Notes: generated from the sequence alone by a model not told the origin. 64,000 bases of DNA from Oscillatoria princeps RMCB-10 (GCA_019359235.1 JAHHHT010000016.1:62001-126000), one strand, 5' to 3'. Positions 25,633-34,556 are shown, counted from the first letter of the stretch. Made by a program: numbers and translations.

Positions 25633-26454
25633 TCAAGCCAACCGCTCTGGATCGATGCCCAATTCCCGCAGTTTCGCCGCGAGTCTTTCGGCTCGTTGCT
25701 GTGCTTCGGCTGTTTGCTGTTCGGCTAAAGTAGCTCGCTGTTCGGCTGCAGTGGCTCGCTGTTCGGCAACGGATGCTCGCTCGCTGGGAGTTGGAATCAA
25801 TTCTCCTTCGAGAGTAAACCACCGCAACCACAGCCGGTTCATATTTTTATAACTTCCTTGCCACAAGCCTAAACTTAGCGCTATTTCGGGAATCGGCAAA
25901 CGTCCATCAGTTAATTCTACAGGTTCGTAGTGTCCGCCGGTGAGGCGAAAAGCCTGCACGCGATCGGTATAGCGGCTGAAAACTATGTAGTAGGGTACGC
26001 CCAGAATCTGTTCGTAAACTTGCCACTTTGTGGGCGGCTCCCCCGGTTGCTGAGCAGTCCGACCCAAATCTTCATCTTCTGTCCCAGGAGACAGTAACTC
26101 CACCACTACAAACGGCCTGATTTGCTCATACCATATCACATAGCTCAAACGCATATCGCGCCCTTCATACAGCCTCGGCACACCGGCGACGGCAAACCAA
26201 TCTGGGCGTTTGTACCAGTTGGGATGGCGGGCGTCGTAGTAGAGATTTAGATCCATAGCAGAGAAGATTTGATCCAAATCCCAGTTCCGAGGCTGAAAGG
26301 TTGAGTCCAGCAGTTGCGGCTGGTCAGCGTGAAAGGTGTCGGGCAATCCAGGTTCCTCCGGGTTTTCGCTAGGTAAGTCGTACATTGTCGGCAAGGTTTG
26401 CTCGGGCGGAAGCGGAGGCGCGGATTGGGGAGGCAGACGAGTTGGGATATTCAC
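25633..26454 (-). CDS. Uma2-family (DUF820) protein, PD-(D/E)XK-like fold
   Basis: 273 residues from the GTG at 26454, chosen because GGAGA lies six bases upstream; the TTG at 26460 is the alternative. The core matches the Uma2 family, highly amplified in cyanobacteria: NWYKRPDWFAVAGVPR, RPFVVVELLSPGTEDEDLG with Glu and Asp of the nuclease-like core, KWQVYEQILGVPYYIVF and FRLTGGHYEPVE. A C-terminal coiled coil of heptad-like ERAS/EQRAT repeats ends in LRELGIDPERLA, also typical. The family is related to restriction-endonuclease folds but its biological role is not established. It is not an obvious partner of the methyltransferase, as it is on the opposite strand and of a very common type. Confidence 0.85.
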   Translation of the reverse strand: MNIPTRLPPQSAPPLPPEQTLPTMYDLPSENPEEPGLPDTFHADQPQLLDSTFQPRNWDLDQIFSAMDLNLYYDARHPNWYKRPDWFAVAGVPRLYEGRDMRLSYVIWYEQIRPFVVVELLSPGTEDEDLGRTAQQPGEPPTKWQVYEQILGVPYYIVFSRYTDRVQAFRLTGGHYEPVELTDGRLPIPEIALSLGLWQGSYKNMNRLWLRWFTLEGELIPTPSERASVAEQRATAAEQRATLAEQQTAEAQQRAERLAAKLRELGIDPERLA

Positions 26455-26602
26455 GGTCAATCTCCGGCTCTATGTGGCGTTTCTATAATGATACAATATT
26501 TCTCTTGTGAGCAGCACCGGCTTTAAGATAGTTTGGCAGGTCGTCACACCGGCACCTCTCTTTTGCGCTAAAACTTATTAAAGGACTCTCGCAACATATC
26601 CC

Positions 26603-26854
26603 ATGAAACAAATCTCTGACCAAAAGCCTTTTAGCCCTTGGGATTACAAACCTTGGTGGTGCCAGCCCTGGTCAATTTTCCTGACAGGTGTCACCCTGAT
26701 TAGCGGCAGCTGGTTTCTGTTGAAAACCGTCTGGATAACCGCTATTGTCGCCGTGCCGGTGCTGGTGTGGATGGGCTTCTTCTTATTAATCTGGCCAAAA
26801 CTCATGCAGGAATATTACCGGCAATCCCCGCAGGATTCCCCGCCAGCAGACTAG
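26603..26854 (+). CDS. DUF6737 small membrane protein
   Basis: 83 residues. The N-terminal signature WDYKPWWCQPWSI is typical of this cyanobacterial family. Two hydrophobic helices follow (FLTGVTLISGSWFLL and ITAIVAVPVLVWMGFFLLIW), then a short polar tail. Probably a thylakoid or plasma membrane protein of unknown function. A hairpin just downstream may terminate transcription. Confidence 0.85.
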   Translation: MKQISDQKPFSPWDYKPWWCQPWSIFLTGVTLISGSWFLLKTVWITAIVAVPVLVWMGFFLLIWPKLMQEYYRQSPQDSPPAD

Positions 26855-26869
26855 GACTTCTTAGCTCAC

Positions 26870-26940
26870 TAGAAACCGGGTTTCTTAAAGAAACCCGGTT
26901 TCTGGCCCCCTTGCAGGCTTAACAATTGCTTTATAAATCA
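26870..26940 (+). repeat. Partial MITE (TGTTTATAAA family) forming a terminator-like hairpin
   Basis: AGAAACCGGGTTTCTT and AAGAAACCCGGTTTCT form a near-perfect stem 16 bp after the DUF6737 stop. The continuation through AACAATTGCTTTATAAA matches the right half of the element at 61779-61920. Confidence 0.6.
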
Positions 26941-27153
26941 GCGCTTAGCGCGAACTCCGCACCTCAGCAGAGGTCATTACCATAAAATTATCATTTCGTC
27001 AACTCTTTCCCAGCTCTATCTAAAGCCCGCGCAGGTGGGCTTTGCTTGTATAGCCCCAGACTTTAGTCTGGGGGTCTTGAATATCTGGAAGTCTTGAACA
27101 ATCGCGCTCATATTGCGGTATTATAAACATAATATTTCAGGGAGTCAAAATCA

Positions 27154-27849
27154 ATGAAAGGCAAGCGCGTATTGCTCACCGGCGGCACCGGCGGACTGGG
27201 TTTGGGCGTCACACCGGCAGTTCTCGCCCGAGGTGCGGAAGTCACCATTCCCTATGTCAGCGCCCGAGATGTGGAACGCCTCAAAGGCAGACTCTCACCG
27301 GCAGATATTGCCCGGATTCGGTTTGTCTCAGCTAACCTCGCCGATGAAGCTGCAGTTGAAAAGCTAGTCAGCGACATGGAACGGGTGGACGTGCTGATTC
27401 ACTTAGCCGGCGGCTTTGCGATGGGGAAAACCCACGAATACAGCTACGAATCTTGGAAAAAAGACATTGACCTCAACCTCAACACCACCTTTTTAACCTG
27501 TAAACACAGCCTCGCCAAAATGCTGCAAACCGGCTACGGACGCATTGTTACCGTAGCGTCGCGGGGTGCCGTGCAGCCGGCGGGACAGATGGCGGCTTAC
27601 TGCGCCTCAAAAGCGGGAGTTGTCGCCCTGACACAAGCGATCGCAGACGAAACCAAAGGCACCAATATCACCGCCAATTGCGTCCTAGCCAGCACCATTG
27701 ACACCCCCAGCAACCGGCAAGCGATGGGCGAAGAAAATGCCGGCAAGTGGGTGAAACCGGAATCCCTCGCAGAAGTCATCTGTTTCTTAGCCTCCGAAGC
27801 CGCCAAAGACGTGCGCGGCGCTGCTGTTCCTGTTTATGGCAGCATCTAG
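27154..27849 (+). CDS. Short-chain dehydrogenase/reductase
   Basis: 231 residues; GGGAG lies 9-10 bases before the ATG. NAD(P)-binding Rossmann motif TGGTGGLGLG at residues 8-17, structural motif HLAGGFAMGK (in place of NNAG), conserved Asn in NLNTTFL, catalytic Ser in VASRGAV and the catalytic YxxxK as YCASK. This is a classical SDR. Substrate unknown; the loop at 66-80 and the short C-terminus resemble 3-oxoacyl-ACP-reductase-like members. It is monocistronic, followed by a hairpin. Confidence 0.88.
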   Translation: MKGKRVLLTGGTGGLGLGVTPAVLARGAEVTIPYVSARDVERLKGRLSPADIARIRFVSANLADEAAVEKLVSDMERVDVLIHLAGGFAMGKTHEYSYESWKKDIDLNLNTTFLTCKHSLAKMLQTGYGRIVTVASRGAVQPAGQMAAYCASKAGVVALTQAIADETKGTNITANCVLASTIDTPSNRQAMGEENAGKWVKPESLAEVICFLASEAAKDVRGAAVPVYGSI

Positions 27850-27854
27850 TTATA

Positions 27855-27930
27855 ACCGCAGATACACGCAGATAAACGCAGATGTTTTAGCAGAAAAATG
27901 ATCAGCGTTCATCTGCGTTCATCTGTGGTT
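27855..27930. repeat. Inverted CGCAGAT repeat between convergent genes
   Basis: CCGCAGATACACGCAGATAA on the left pairs with TCATCTGCGTTCATCTGTGG on the right around an A/T-rich loop. It lies between the stop codons of two convergent genes, a suitable place for a bidirectional terminator. The CGTTCATCTG unit is a tandem duplicate. Confidence 0.6.
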
Positions 27931-27936
27931 ATAAAA

Positions 27937-30900
27937 TCAAACTTGACGGATGGGAATCTCGATGGTAAACTCTGTTCCCTGACCGGGGGCGGAACTGCAT
28001 TTCAGGTGCCCCCGGTGTTTTTCCACGATAATAGAGTGGGAAATGGCTAACCCCAAGCCGGTGCCGGCACCCACCGGCTTGGTCGTGAAAAAGGGGTCAA
28101 ATATGCGCCGGCGCACCTCCTCGCTCATGCCCGATCCATTGTCAGAAATTAGGATGGCCACGCGCTCGCCTTCGATAACTTTTGTGCGAATCCGAATCGC
28201 CGACAATTGGTTCGCAGGCGCTGGGTATCCGGCATTTTTACCATTCTCCTCGCTCGGTGCCCGATTCCCCATTTCCAAAGCATCAATTGCATTAGTCAGG
28301 ATATTCATAAAAACTTGGTTAAGCTGGCCGGCATAGCACTCCACCTCGGGCAGATTCCCGAATTGTTTGATGACCTGAATGCCGGAATGCCCCGGTTTTT
28401 CTTTGAGGCGATTTTGCAAAATCAGCAGCGTGCTTTCAATCCCCGCGTGAATGTCAACCGGCTTCATGTCCGATTCGTCCAGCCGCGAGAAAGTGCGCAG
28501 GGAAAGAACAATCTCGCGGATGCGCTCAGCCCCCACCTTCATGGAAGATAGCAGTTTCGGCAAATCTTCAAGCAAGAAATCGAGGTCGATTTCTTCTGCC
28601 GCCTCGGCAATAGCCGGCACCGGCACAGGATAGTGCCGCTCATAAAGGCGCACCAGCTTAAGCAAGTCTTCGATATATTGAGTCGCGTAGGTGAGATTGC
28701 CGTAGATGAAATTAACCGGGTTGTTGATTTCGTGGGCGACACCGGCAACCAGCTGTCCGAGAGAGGACATCTTTTCAGTATGAATCAGCTGGGTTTGGGT
28801 TTCTTGCAGTTCCCGCAGGGTTGCTTCTAGCTGAGAGGCTTGCTCTCTCAATTGAGCTTCCGATTGCCGCAATGCCTCTTCCGCCCGCTTGCGCTCCGTA
28901 ACGTCCATGCCAATTCCCCAGGTTCCCCAACCGGGAATCGGGAAGCGCTGGGAAATGTTTGACCAGGCAATCGTCTTAACACTGCCATCCTTACAAGTTA
29001 TTTCCCACTCCCAGTCCCGATAGTGATTGCCGCGCCTTTGCCATTCGGCTGTCATGCGATCGCGATAAGCCGCATCCGGATACAGCAGTGCCATCGCCTG
29101 GGGATTAAAAATAATATCCTGAGCGCGGTAGCCGGTGACTCGCTCTGATTCCCGGTTCCAAACAATCACCTGAAACTGATCGTCAAAAACGCTCAGCATC
29201 ACCGGCATATTTTTCAGCACCGTGCGCAGGCGCTCCTCACTCTGCCGCAATGCCTCTTCTGCCCGCTTGCGCTCGGTGATTTCCACACCTACCAAGCCGA
29301 CAGCTCCGGGTTTTCCATCCGCCTTGAGGATGGGAAAATAAGAAGCCAGCCAGTGACGCAATACCCCCGGCTGTCTGGGGGTTTCACCGGCTATCTCGAT
29401 GTTGAGAATCGGTTTGCCCCCAGTCAAAATGCTGCGGTAAATGGGTTCGAGTGCCGGCGCGAGTTCCGGCAAAATTTCCCCCACGGTTTTGCCGATATGC
29501 TCCGCCACAGACACGCCATTGAGTTCGGCGAGAGCTTCGTTGATTTGAACAAACTGCAGCCGGTCGTCAATGATGCTGATGCCGGCGGGCGCTGAGGTGA
29601 TAAACGAGTTCAACAGTTGCTCGCGCCAAGCTAATTCTCGCTCCAGCGCTTTGCGCTCGCTGATGTCAGTAATTGTCCCGACATAGCCGGTAACGTCTCC
29701 CCCCACCCCAATTTCTGCCACCGCCTGACCGACGACCCAGGTTTCTTTCCCGTCCGGACGCAAAAAGCGGTACTCTAATTTAAAAGGTGTGTTGCCAGAT
29801 GCAGCCCGAGCCCATTGAGTCAGAACGCGCTCTTTGTCATCGGGATGTAGCGCTATTACCCAACCGTTTCCCAAAGCTTGTTCGGGAGTGGCTCCGGCAA
29901 TTTCGCACCACCGGTCGTTGACATACAAGCAGTCCCCACCGGCATTGGTGCGGAATATCCCCACCGGCGATATTTTTGCCAAAGTTTTATACCGGTGTTC
30001 GCTCTCCCGCCGTGCGGCTTCAGCTTGTACGCGGTGCGTGACATCCTCTACTATACCGATAGCATATTTCGGAGCGCCCGCTGCTTCGCGCACCACCGAC
30101 ACGGTAAGATTTCCCCAGACACAGGAGCCATCTTTGCTGATGTAGCGCTTTTCCATCGAGTAAGTGGAAATTTCACCGGCAAAACAGGCGCGACGGTATT
30201 GCTGATCCGTTTCCAAGTCATCCGGGTGAGTGACAGTGTGCAGCGAGAGCGCCAGCAATTCCTCCTCGCTGTAGCCCAGCATCTCGCAAAACCGCTGGTT
30301 GACCCGGATAAAATGCCCGTCCTGCGCCACCACGGCAATGCCGGCAGCCGCCCGCTCAAATATGGCGCGGAATCGCTCCTCACTCTCGCGCACAGCCTCC
30401 TGCGCCCGCACGCGACTGCTGATGTCTTGGGAGAAGATATAAAGTCGATCCCCTGAGGGAAAGACCCGCTGCTCGAACCAGCTGTCTGCCTGTGCGTCAT
30501 ACTCTTCAATCGTGACAGGGATTTGTTGAGTTTTGGCTCGGTGATACTCGCGGTAAAAAGTGGAGCCTGCAGCTTCTGGAAACTGCTCCCACAGACTCTT
30601 GCCGAGCAGTTCTTGCCTGCCTTTGCGCATCTTTTGCTCGGCTCTGCGATTAATATAGGTAAACCGCCAGCGATTGTCTAACGCTATAAATGAATCCGTG
30701 ATGCTTTCCAGAATATTGACAATTTGCCGGCTGGATTCTCGCAGCGCCTCCTCTTTGCTCTGACGCTCTGCCATTTCGCGCCGCAATAGCTCGTTGGCTT
30801 GTCTGAGCTGGCTCGTCCGCAGCTCGACTCGGCTTTCCAACTCTTCTTTTGCCTGTTTCACTGCGGCCAAAGCCCGCTCGCGCTCCGCAACCACCGCCGC

Positions 30901-31800
30901 CAAAACCAGCGCCGTCAGGGTAATAACGCCAAGAAAAGCTTGCAGTGACAAGAGGGATTCGCTCTGCGACTCCCGGATAAATGGGCCATGCCCGCTTAGC
31001 GTGCTCCAGATGGCAATTCCTGAGACAATGGCGCTCAACAGCGTTGCGCTGCGCAGACTGAAACGAAACGCCGCCCACAGGAAGAAGGGAATCAGCACAG
31101 ACGACGGATAGATTCCAAAAAATACGATTTTGCTAGCACTCAGCAGCAGCACCAGCAACAATAACGCCTCGGCAAATGTTTTTAATTTCTCCCGAAAAGC
31201 TGAAAAAGTAGAAAGGAAAACTTCCCTATTTGTAAGTTTTAAATTGGCATTTTTAATGGCTCCGCTCCAAGTCAGCAGCACCGGCGTCACCACGAGAACG
31301 CCAATGGCGCTCTCTGCCCACCCGCTAAACCAAACTGTTCTGTAAGCTTCCCACGGAACGCGCCGGCTCAGACAGTCAGTGAGTGCGCCGGCAGCCGCGC
31401 CCGCAACCGGGCTGAGCAGCGCCCCGAAGACTGCAAATTTGAAAACATCCCCAGCCCTGTCCAGCGGCATGCCGGTGCCGGCAAACCGGCGCACCAGGAA
31501 GCCACCCAGCAGGGGCGTCAAGGTGTCGGCTGCGGCGGAGGCGATCGCAACCGCAATGCCCGTCACAGACAATTCAGGCGCGACGGCTAGCAACGCCCCC
31601 AGGGCGATACCGGGCCAAACCCCATATCCCAGCAGCAGGACAGCCGCCAAGCCGAAACCTGCCGGTGGCCACACCGGCATCTGATTTCCCGGCAGAATGG
31701 CCATTGACTGCCCCAGTCTAGCCGCCCCAAAATAGAGGCCGGCAAGCGCCACCACCACTGCCGAACGTAGCAACCAGTTGGGCAACGAGCGAGATTTCAT
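27937..31800 (-). CDS. MASE1-PAS(5) histidine kinase
   Basis: 1287 residues; ATG at 31800 with AAAGGA upstream. Residues about 10-310 are a MASE1 membrane sensor domain: several hydrophobic helices and the signature PVWPPAGFGLAAVLLLGYGV near 42-61. A coiled coil leads to five PAS/PAC units starting near 358, 475, 602, 730 and 857. The kinase core begins near 1005 with H-box [17 protein letters not shown]-box [16 protein letters not shown]1 SDNGSGM, F-box FDPFFTTKP and G2 GTGLGLAIS. A short variable insertion follows the N-box. The protein is in the inner membrane with its kinase part in the cytoplasm. No cognate regulator is adjacent. PAS units 2-4 resemble those of the sensor at 1-3777, suggesting module duplication. 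Confidence 0.92.
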   Translation of the reverse strand: MKSRSLPNWLLRSAVVVALAGLYFGAARLGQSMAILPGNQMPVWPPAGFGLAAVLLLGYGVWPGIALGALLAVAPELSVTGIAVAIASAAADTLTPLLGGFLVRRFAGTGMPLDRAGDVFKFAVFGALLSPVAGAAAGALTDCLSRRVPWEAYRTVWFSGWAESAIGVLVVTPVLLTWSGAIKNANLKLTNREVFLSTFSAFREKLKTFAEALLLLVLLLSASKIVFFGIYPSSVLIPFFLWAAFRFSLRSATLLSAIVSGIAIWSTLSGHGPFIRESQSESLLSLQAFLGVITLTALVLAAVVAERERALAAVKQAKEELESRVELRTSQLRQANELLRREMAERQSKEEALRESSRQIVNILESITDSFIALDNRWRFTYINRRAEQKMRKGRQELLGKSLWEQFPEAAGSTFYREYHRAKTQQIPVTIEEYDAQADSWFEQRVFPSGDRLYIFSQDISSRVRAQEAVRESEERFRAIFERAAAGIAVVAQDGHFIRVNQRFCEMLGYSEEELLALSLHTVTHPDDLETDQQYRRACFAGEISTYSMEKRYISKDGSCVWGNLTVSVVREAAGAPKYAIGIVEDVTHRVQAEAARRESEHRYKTLAKISPVGIFRTNAGGDCLYVNDRWCEIAGATPEQALGNGWVIALHPDDKERVLTQWARAASGNTPFKLEYRFLRPDGKETWVVGQAVAEIGVGGDVTGYVGTITDISERKALERELAWREQLLNSFITSAPAGISIIDDRLQFVQINEALAELNGVSVAEHIGKTVGEILPELAPALEPIYRSILTGGKPILNIEIAGETPRQPGVLRHWLASYFPILKADGKPGAVGLVGVEITERKRAEEALRQSEERLRTVLKNMPVMLSVFDDQFQVIVWNRESERVTGYRAQDIIFNPQAMALLYPDAAYRDRMTAEWQRRGNHYRDWEWEITCKDGSVKTIAWSNISQRFPIPGWGTWGIGMDVTERKRAEEALRQSEAQLREQASQLEATLRELQETQTQLIHTEKMSSLGQLVAGVAHEINNPVNFIYGNLTYATQYIEDLLKLVRLYERHYPVPVPAIAEAAEEIDLDFLLEDLPKLLSSMKVGAERIREIVLSLRTFSRLDESDMKPVDIHAGIESTLLILQNRLKEKPGHSGIQVIKQFGNLPEVECYAGQLNQVFMNILTNAIDALEMGNRAPSEENGKNAGYPAPANQLSAIRIRTKVIEGERVAILISDNGSGMSEEVRRRIFDPFFTTKPVGAGTGLGLAISHSIIVEKHRGHLKCSSAPGQGTEFTIEIPIRQV

Positions 31801-32289
31801 CTTTCCTTTATGATGTTTGAGATATTCTAAGCTTTTTTATATCAACTCAAGCCGGTGAAAGCTGTCTTATAGCATAAAAATGACAATTTTAAAAGCCTTA
31901 CGCACCTGCCCGCCGCAGGAGAGACTCCCTCGGTTTTCACGGACGCTTTCAGAAGTAGGGTGCGTTCCCCCCACGAACGCACCCCAAGAAGTAGGGTGCG
32001 TTCCCCCCAGGAACGCACCCCAATACAAGCGGCGTAAAAGTAGGGTGCGTTCTCCCCAGTAACGCACCCTACTACAAGAGTTTAAGACGCGATAAATCGC
32101 ATTTCTACAAGAGTTTTTCACTCGTTCCCAGGCAGAGCCTGGGAACGCAGTTGTGTCGGCTCTGCCGACTTTGTATAATAGACATCTCCATAAATTAAGC
32201 TTTAATCTAGACGCCATAAGGGTTATGGGTTATTTTATGGATATGTCTAATAAGCAGATTAAAAGCGTAACACCTTATTCCCACACCGG
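31801..32289. other. Spacer dominated by hairpin repeats
   Basis: 490 bp without a supported gene. It contains three consecutive GTAGGGTGCGTTC / GAACGCACCC hairpins (about 31951-32075) and one CGTTCCCAGGC / GCCTGGGAACG hairpin (about 32121-32146). Confidence 0.6.
31951..32075. repeat. Three tandem GGGTGCGTT hairpins
   Basis: Each unit reads AGTAGGGTGCGTTCYCCCC plus a complementary arm ACGCACCC. The units are spaced about 30-45 bp apart. The same stem serves as a terminator at 14762 and 34516. Confidence 0.8.
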
Positions 32290-32982
32290 CTACGAGCCAA
32301 ACAGTCTCGTTTGCCCCTGCGGCTCAGCAGTTCCCAGACGAATTTGTCGCGTTCCGTTGGGAATGTGAATCCAGCCCAAATCTTTGAGGCGGTGTTTCAG
32401 ATTCGAGATGGTGACGCCTAGCTCCTCTGCAATCTTATACAAATGCGACCACTTGGTTAAATCCCGCCCCTGTCGTTTTTGCTCTAAAATATAGCGCGGC
32501 ATCAGCAAGCAGCTGGCAAAATACTGCGCTTGCCACTCAATCGATTCTACCTTATAATTATTGCTCGTCCCCCGGCACACAAACGGCTGTGAGGGCAATG
32601 CCGGCGGTGCCCCCAAATTGCCAAAATCCAGCTCCAGCTGCTTGGCAACACCGTCCACTTCTTCCTGGTTGATGTGCAGCACCCAGTGCCCTATTTCATG
32701 GGCGAGCGTCGATTCTTGAAACCCCTGCGGCAACTTGAGAATCTCTTCGTTAATCTCTATTTGCCGCAACTCGGGCAGAATCCGCGCTGCGATCGGCCCT
32801 TCCGTATCCGGCGGTATGCAGTCCCAAACCACGCCCAAATCCAGAAAGTCCGCCACCAGACTCGCCTCAAATGGCCATCTGGGAGCGAAATTCGCTTGTC
32901 GCTGCATCCGCATCAGCAACTCAGAAGCCCGGCGCTCAATGGATTCCTTGGAATAGAAGCGATACGGCTTGAACACGCTCAA
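32290..32982 (-). CDS. ImmA/IrrE-family zinc metallopeptidase
   Basis: 230 residues, initiating at a TTG (32982) two bases after the stop of the XRE gene; a GTG at 32976 is possible. The zinc-binding motif is STLAHEIGHWVLH (HEIGH, near residues 94-98), and the downstream Glu is in ESIEWQAQYFASCLLMP, the family signature. The C-terminal third forms a small winged-helix-like segment (LYKIAEELGVTISNLKHRL). Members such as ImmA of ICEBs1 and IrrE/PprI of Deinococcus cleave a partner XRE repressor after stress. Tight coupling with the XRE gene strongly suggests that relationship here. Confidence 0.9.
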   Translation of the reverse strand: MSVFKPYRFYSKESIERRASELLMRMQRQANFAPRWPFEASLVADFLDLGVVWDCIPPDTEGPIAARILPELRQIEINEEILKLPQGFQESTLAHEIGHWVLHINQEEVDGVAKQLELDFGNLGAPPALPSQPFVCRGTSNNYKVESIEWQAQYFASCLLMPRYILEQKRQGRDLTKWSHLYKIAEELGVTISNLKHRLKDLGWIHIPNGTRQIRLGTAEPQGQTRLFGS

Positions 32983-32984
32983 GG

Positions 32985-33323
32985 TTACTCGCCCTCACTC
33001 GCCGCTTGAAACACCTTTTGGGCAAAATCCGGATTTTCCCGCATCCTCCGCAGCAGTGCCGGCATCTCTTTGTAGTGCAGCTTGAGAAAATCCTCCGATC
33101 CTTGCGGCAGCCTGCCGGCAAGGCAAATTAACTCCTCCGCGTCCAGCTCCAGACTCCGCGCCAGCGAGCGAATCACATCCTCCTTGGGGGGATAGTCAGC
33201 CCGATCGTTCTCCAGTTTGGACAAGTATGTGAAGTCCAGCCCAACAAGCTTGGCCAGCTCTCGCTGGCTGTATCCTTTGGCCTTACGCGCTGTAAGGATC
33301 TCCTTTCCAAATGTCTCGCTCAC
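32985..33323 (-). CDS. XRE-family repressor, likely substrate of the adjacent ImmA/IrrE protease
   Basis: 112 residues from a GTG at 33323. An HTH_3 domain spans residues 8-62 (ARKAKGYSQRELAKLVGLDFTYLSKLENDRADYPP). A short C-terminal helical region (about 65-110) would provide dimerisation and the cleavage site, as in DdrO/ImmR proteins. It is the first gene of a two-gene operon with the protease. Three copies of a TTGA-N8-TCAA palindrome lie immediately upstream, in the divergent intergenic region, and are the obvious candidate operators. Confidence 0.9.
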   Translation of the reverse strand: MSETFGKEILTARKAKGYSQRELAKLVGLDFTYLSKLENDRADYPPKEDVIRSLARSLELDAEELICLAGRLPQGSEDFLKLHYKEMPALLRRMRENPDFAQKVFQAASEGE

Positions 33324-33363
33324 ATCTTCTGTTTTCCTGACTACACCTGCATCATAGGCGATT

Positions 33364-33441
33364 TTGAATAAAAAATCAATCCCCCCTTGACTAAAAAATC
33401 AACGCCGCGCTAGTATAGGAGTGTTGAGTAAAAAATCAACG
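33364..33441. promoter_or_regulatory. Triple palindromic operator between divergent genes
   Basis: Three copies of TTGANTAAAAAATCAAYS occur at 33364-33381, 33387-33404 and 33424-33441. The core TTGA-N8-TCAA is a dyad. Centre spacings are 23 and 37 bp, close to but not exact multiples of the helical repeat. They lie between the XRE/ImmA operon and the divergent gene at 33626, so the XRE protein is the likely ligand. Confidence 0.75.
33387..33416 (+). promoter_or_regulatory. Putative rightward sigma70-type promoter inside the operator array
   Basis: TTGACT (33387-33392) and TAGTAT (33411-33416) are separated by 18 bp. The -35 box is part of the second operator copy and the third copy covers the likely start, so repressor binding would block it. 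Confidence 0.5.
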
Positions 33442-33625
33442 CAAAGACAGCGGCACGGGTGGTGCTGGCGGCAGAGTCAGCGCAATCGGTACGCTATATG
33501 TGGTGTATCTGCTGCAGCGGCCCGGTGGTGTGGGGTGCGGCGAGAGGCACCTGCTTCCAGGCGTTGTGCCAATCCGCAGCGCTCAAACACACGAGTCCAT
33601 TCAGGCACTATCACGGAGAATCACA

Positions 33626-33937
33626 ATGCTCAAAAGTTGGACAGACACTCACTACAAGCTTGCAGGCGAGGACTGGCTGTATATCGCCAAGCACGAAGAA
33701 GAAGGTTCAGTCTCCCTCGTCTGTCCGGGCTACGCGCGGGATGGGCAAGGCTTCAGCATCCATTTTACCACCGCTCAGATTGAAATACTGGAGCATTTGG
33801 TTGAGGCGCTGCGTGCCGTGAAGGCGGTGCCGGTTGCCGCACCCGTTCCCTGTGCGGATAAGCAGGAGCCATATCCCAACCGCCCGCCGGCACCCACCAA
33901 CCTGCAGCTCTTATACCCTGTCGGGCGGGAAAAGTAG
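33626..33937 (+). CDS. Small protein of unknown function divergent from XRE/ImmA
   Basis: 103 residues; ATG with CGGAGAATCACA upstream. The first 65 residues (starting MLKSWTDTHYKLAGEDWLYI) look like a compact mixed alpha/beta domain, followed by a Pro/Ala-rich tail ending LQLLYPVGREK. I recognise no family. Its position downstream of the operator array makes it a candidate member of the XRE regulon. The 180 bp between the operators and the ATG hold no certain gene. Confidence 0.55.
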   Translation: MLKSWTDTHYKLAGEDWLYIAKHEEEGSVSLVCPGYARDGQGFSIHFTTAQIEILEHLVEALRAVKAVPVAAPVPCADKQEPYPNRPPAPTNLQLLYPVGREK

Positions 33938-34195
33938 CCAGCCGGTAAATTGTTAATTGTTAATTGTTAATTTTCGGCATCTAATGGAGATGAAACTTAA
34001 CCGTAAACTCTTAACGATTAACCCTTACTCGATCAGAAATCACAGCTAGCACGAGGAGTTTAACTCGCGAGCTACTCGCCAAATTTTGAACTGACAAGCT
34101 GTAGCGCTAATAGCGCAACCTGCAAACTAACTTCCTAACCCCTACCCCCTAACCCCCACCCCCCTAACCCTTATCCCCTAAGCCCTGACAAAGCC
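33938..34195. other. Spacer with simple repeats
   Basis: Contains a TTAATTGTTAATTGTTAATT tract at about 33954-33973 and a C-rich CCCCTAACCC tract at 34135-34185. No gene is visible. Confidence 0.5.
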
Positions 34196-34489
34196 ATGAA
34201 CAGCAATCCCGCCAACAAACCGAGTGAAATTGTCCTCCACGCGCAGCTGGAAATTTCTGACGCTCTCAGCCAAGACACCCAAGAGCATCTCGAAGAACTG
34301 CAAGAGGATTTAGCTTATCTGTCGCAATCTCTAGAACAGGCGCAGACTCGCTTTGCCAAAGTGCTGGCAGAAAACCGGCGGCTGAAAGGGTTTCTGCTGG
34401 AGATGGTGAAAGATTGCTCCTGTCAGGAAGGCAGCCGGTGCCCTCAGTGCCAGCGGATTCTGGGCACCTTGAATCATTTTGGCATTTAG
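34196..34489 (+). CDS. Coiled-coil protein with C-terminal Cys cluster
   Basis: 97 residues. Residues 15-75 are a predicted coiled coil (heptads in HLEELQEDLAYLSQSLEQAQ). The C-terminus carries DCSCQEGSRCPQCQR, a four-Cys cluster that could bind zinc. I do not recognise the family. A strong terminator follows 27 bp downstream, which supports a real transcription unit, although no Shine-Dalgarno sequence is apparent. Confidence 0.6.
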   Translation: MNSNPANKPSEIVLHAQLEISDALSQDTQEHLEELQEDLAYLSQSLEQAQTRFAKVLAENRRLKGFLLEMVKDCSCQEGSRCPQCQRILGTLNHFGI

Positions 34490-34515
34490 ACTGCCTCCTT
34501 TGCCGCCTATTTCCC

Positions 34516-34556
34516 AGCAGTGGGGTGCGTTATGACCGCACCCCACTGCTGTTTTA
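34516..34556 (+). terminator. Terminator after the coiled-coil gene
   Basis: AGCAGTGGGGTGCG and CGCACCCCACTGCT form a perfect 14-bp stem with a 7-base loop, followed by GTTTTATT. Confidence 0.85.

Noticed and set aside
25633-26454. Uma2 protein as the restriction partner of the adjacent methyltransferase
   Set aside because: Uma2 genes are very numerous in cyanobacteria, this one is on the opposite strand, and nothing couples the two genes.
33954-34185. TTAATTG and CCCCTAACCC tracts resembling an origin or telomere-like sequence
   Set aside because: Short simple repeats only; no DnaA boxes or replication genes nearby.
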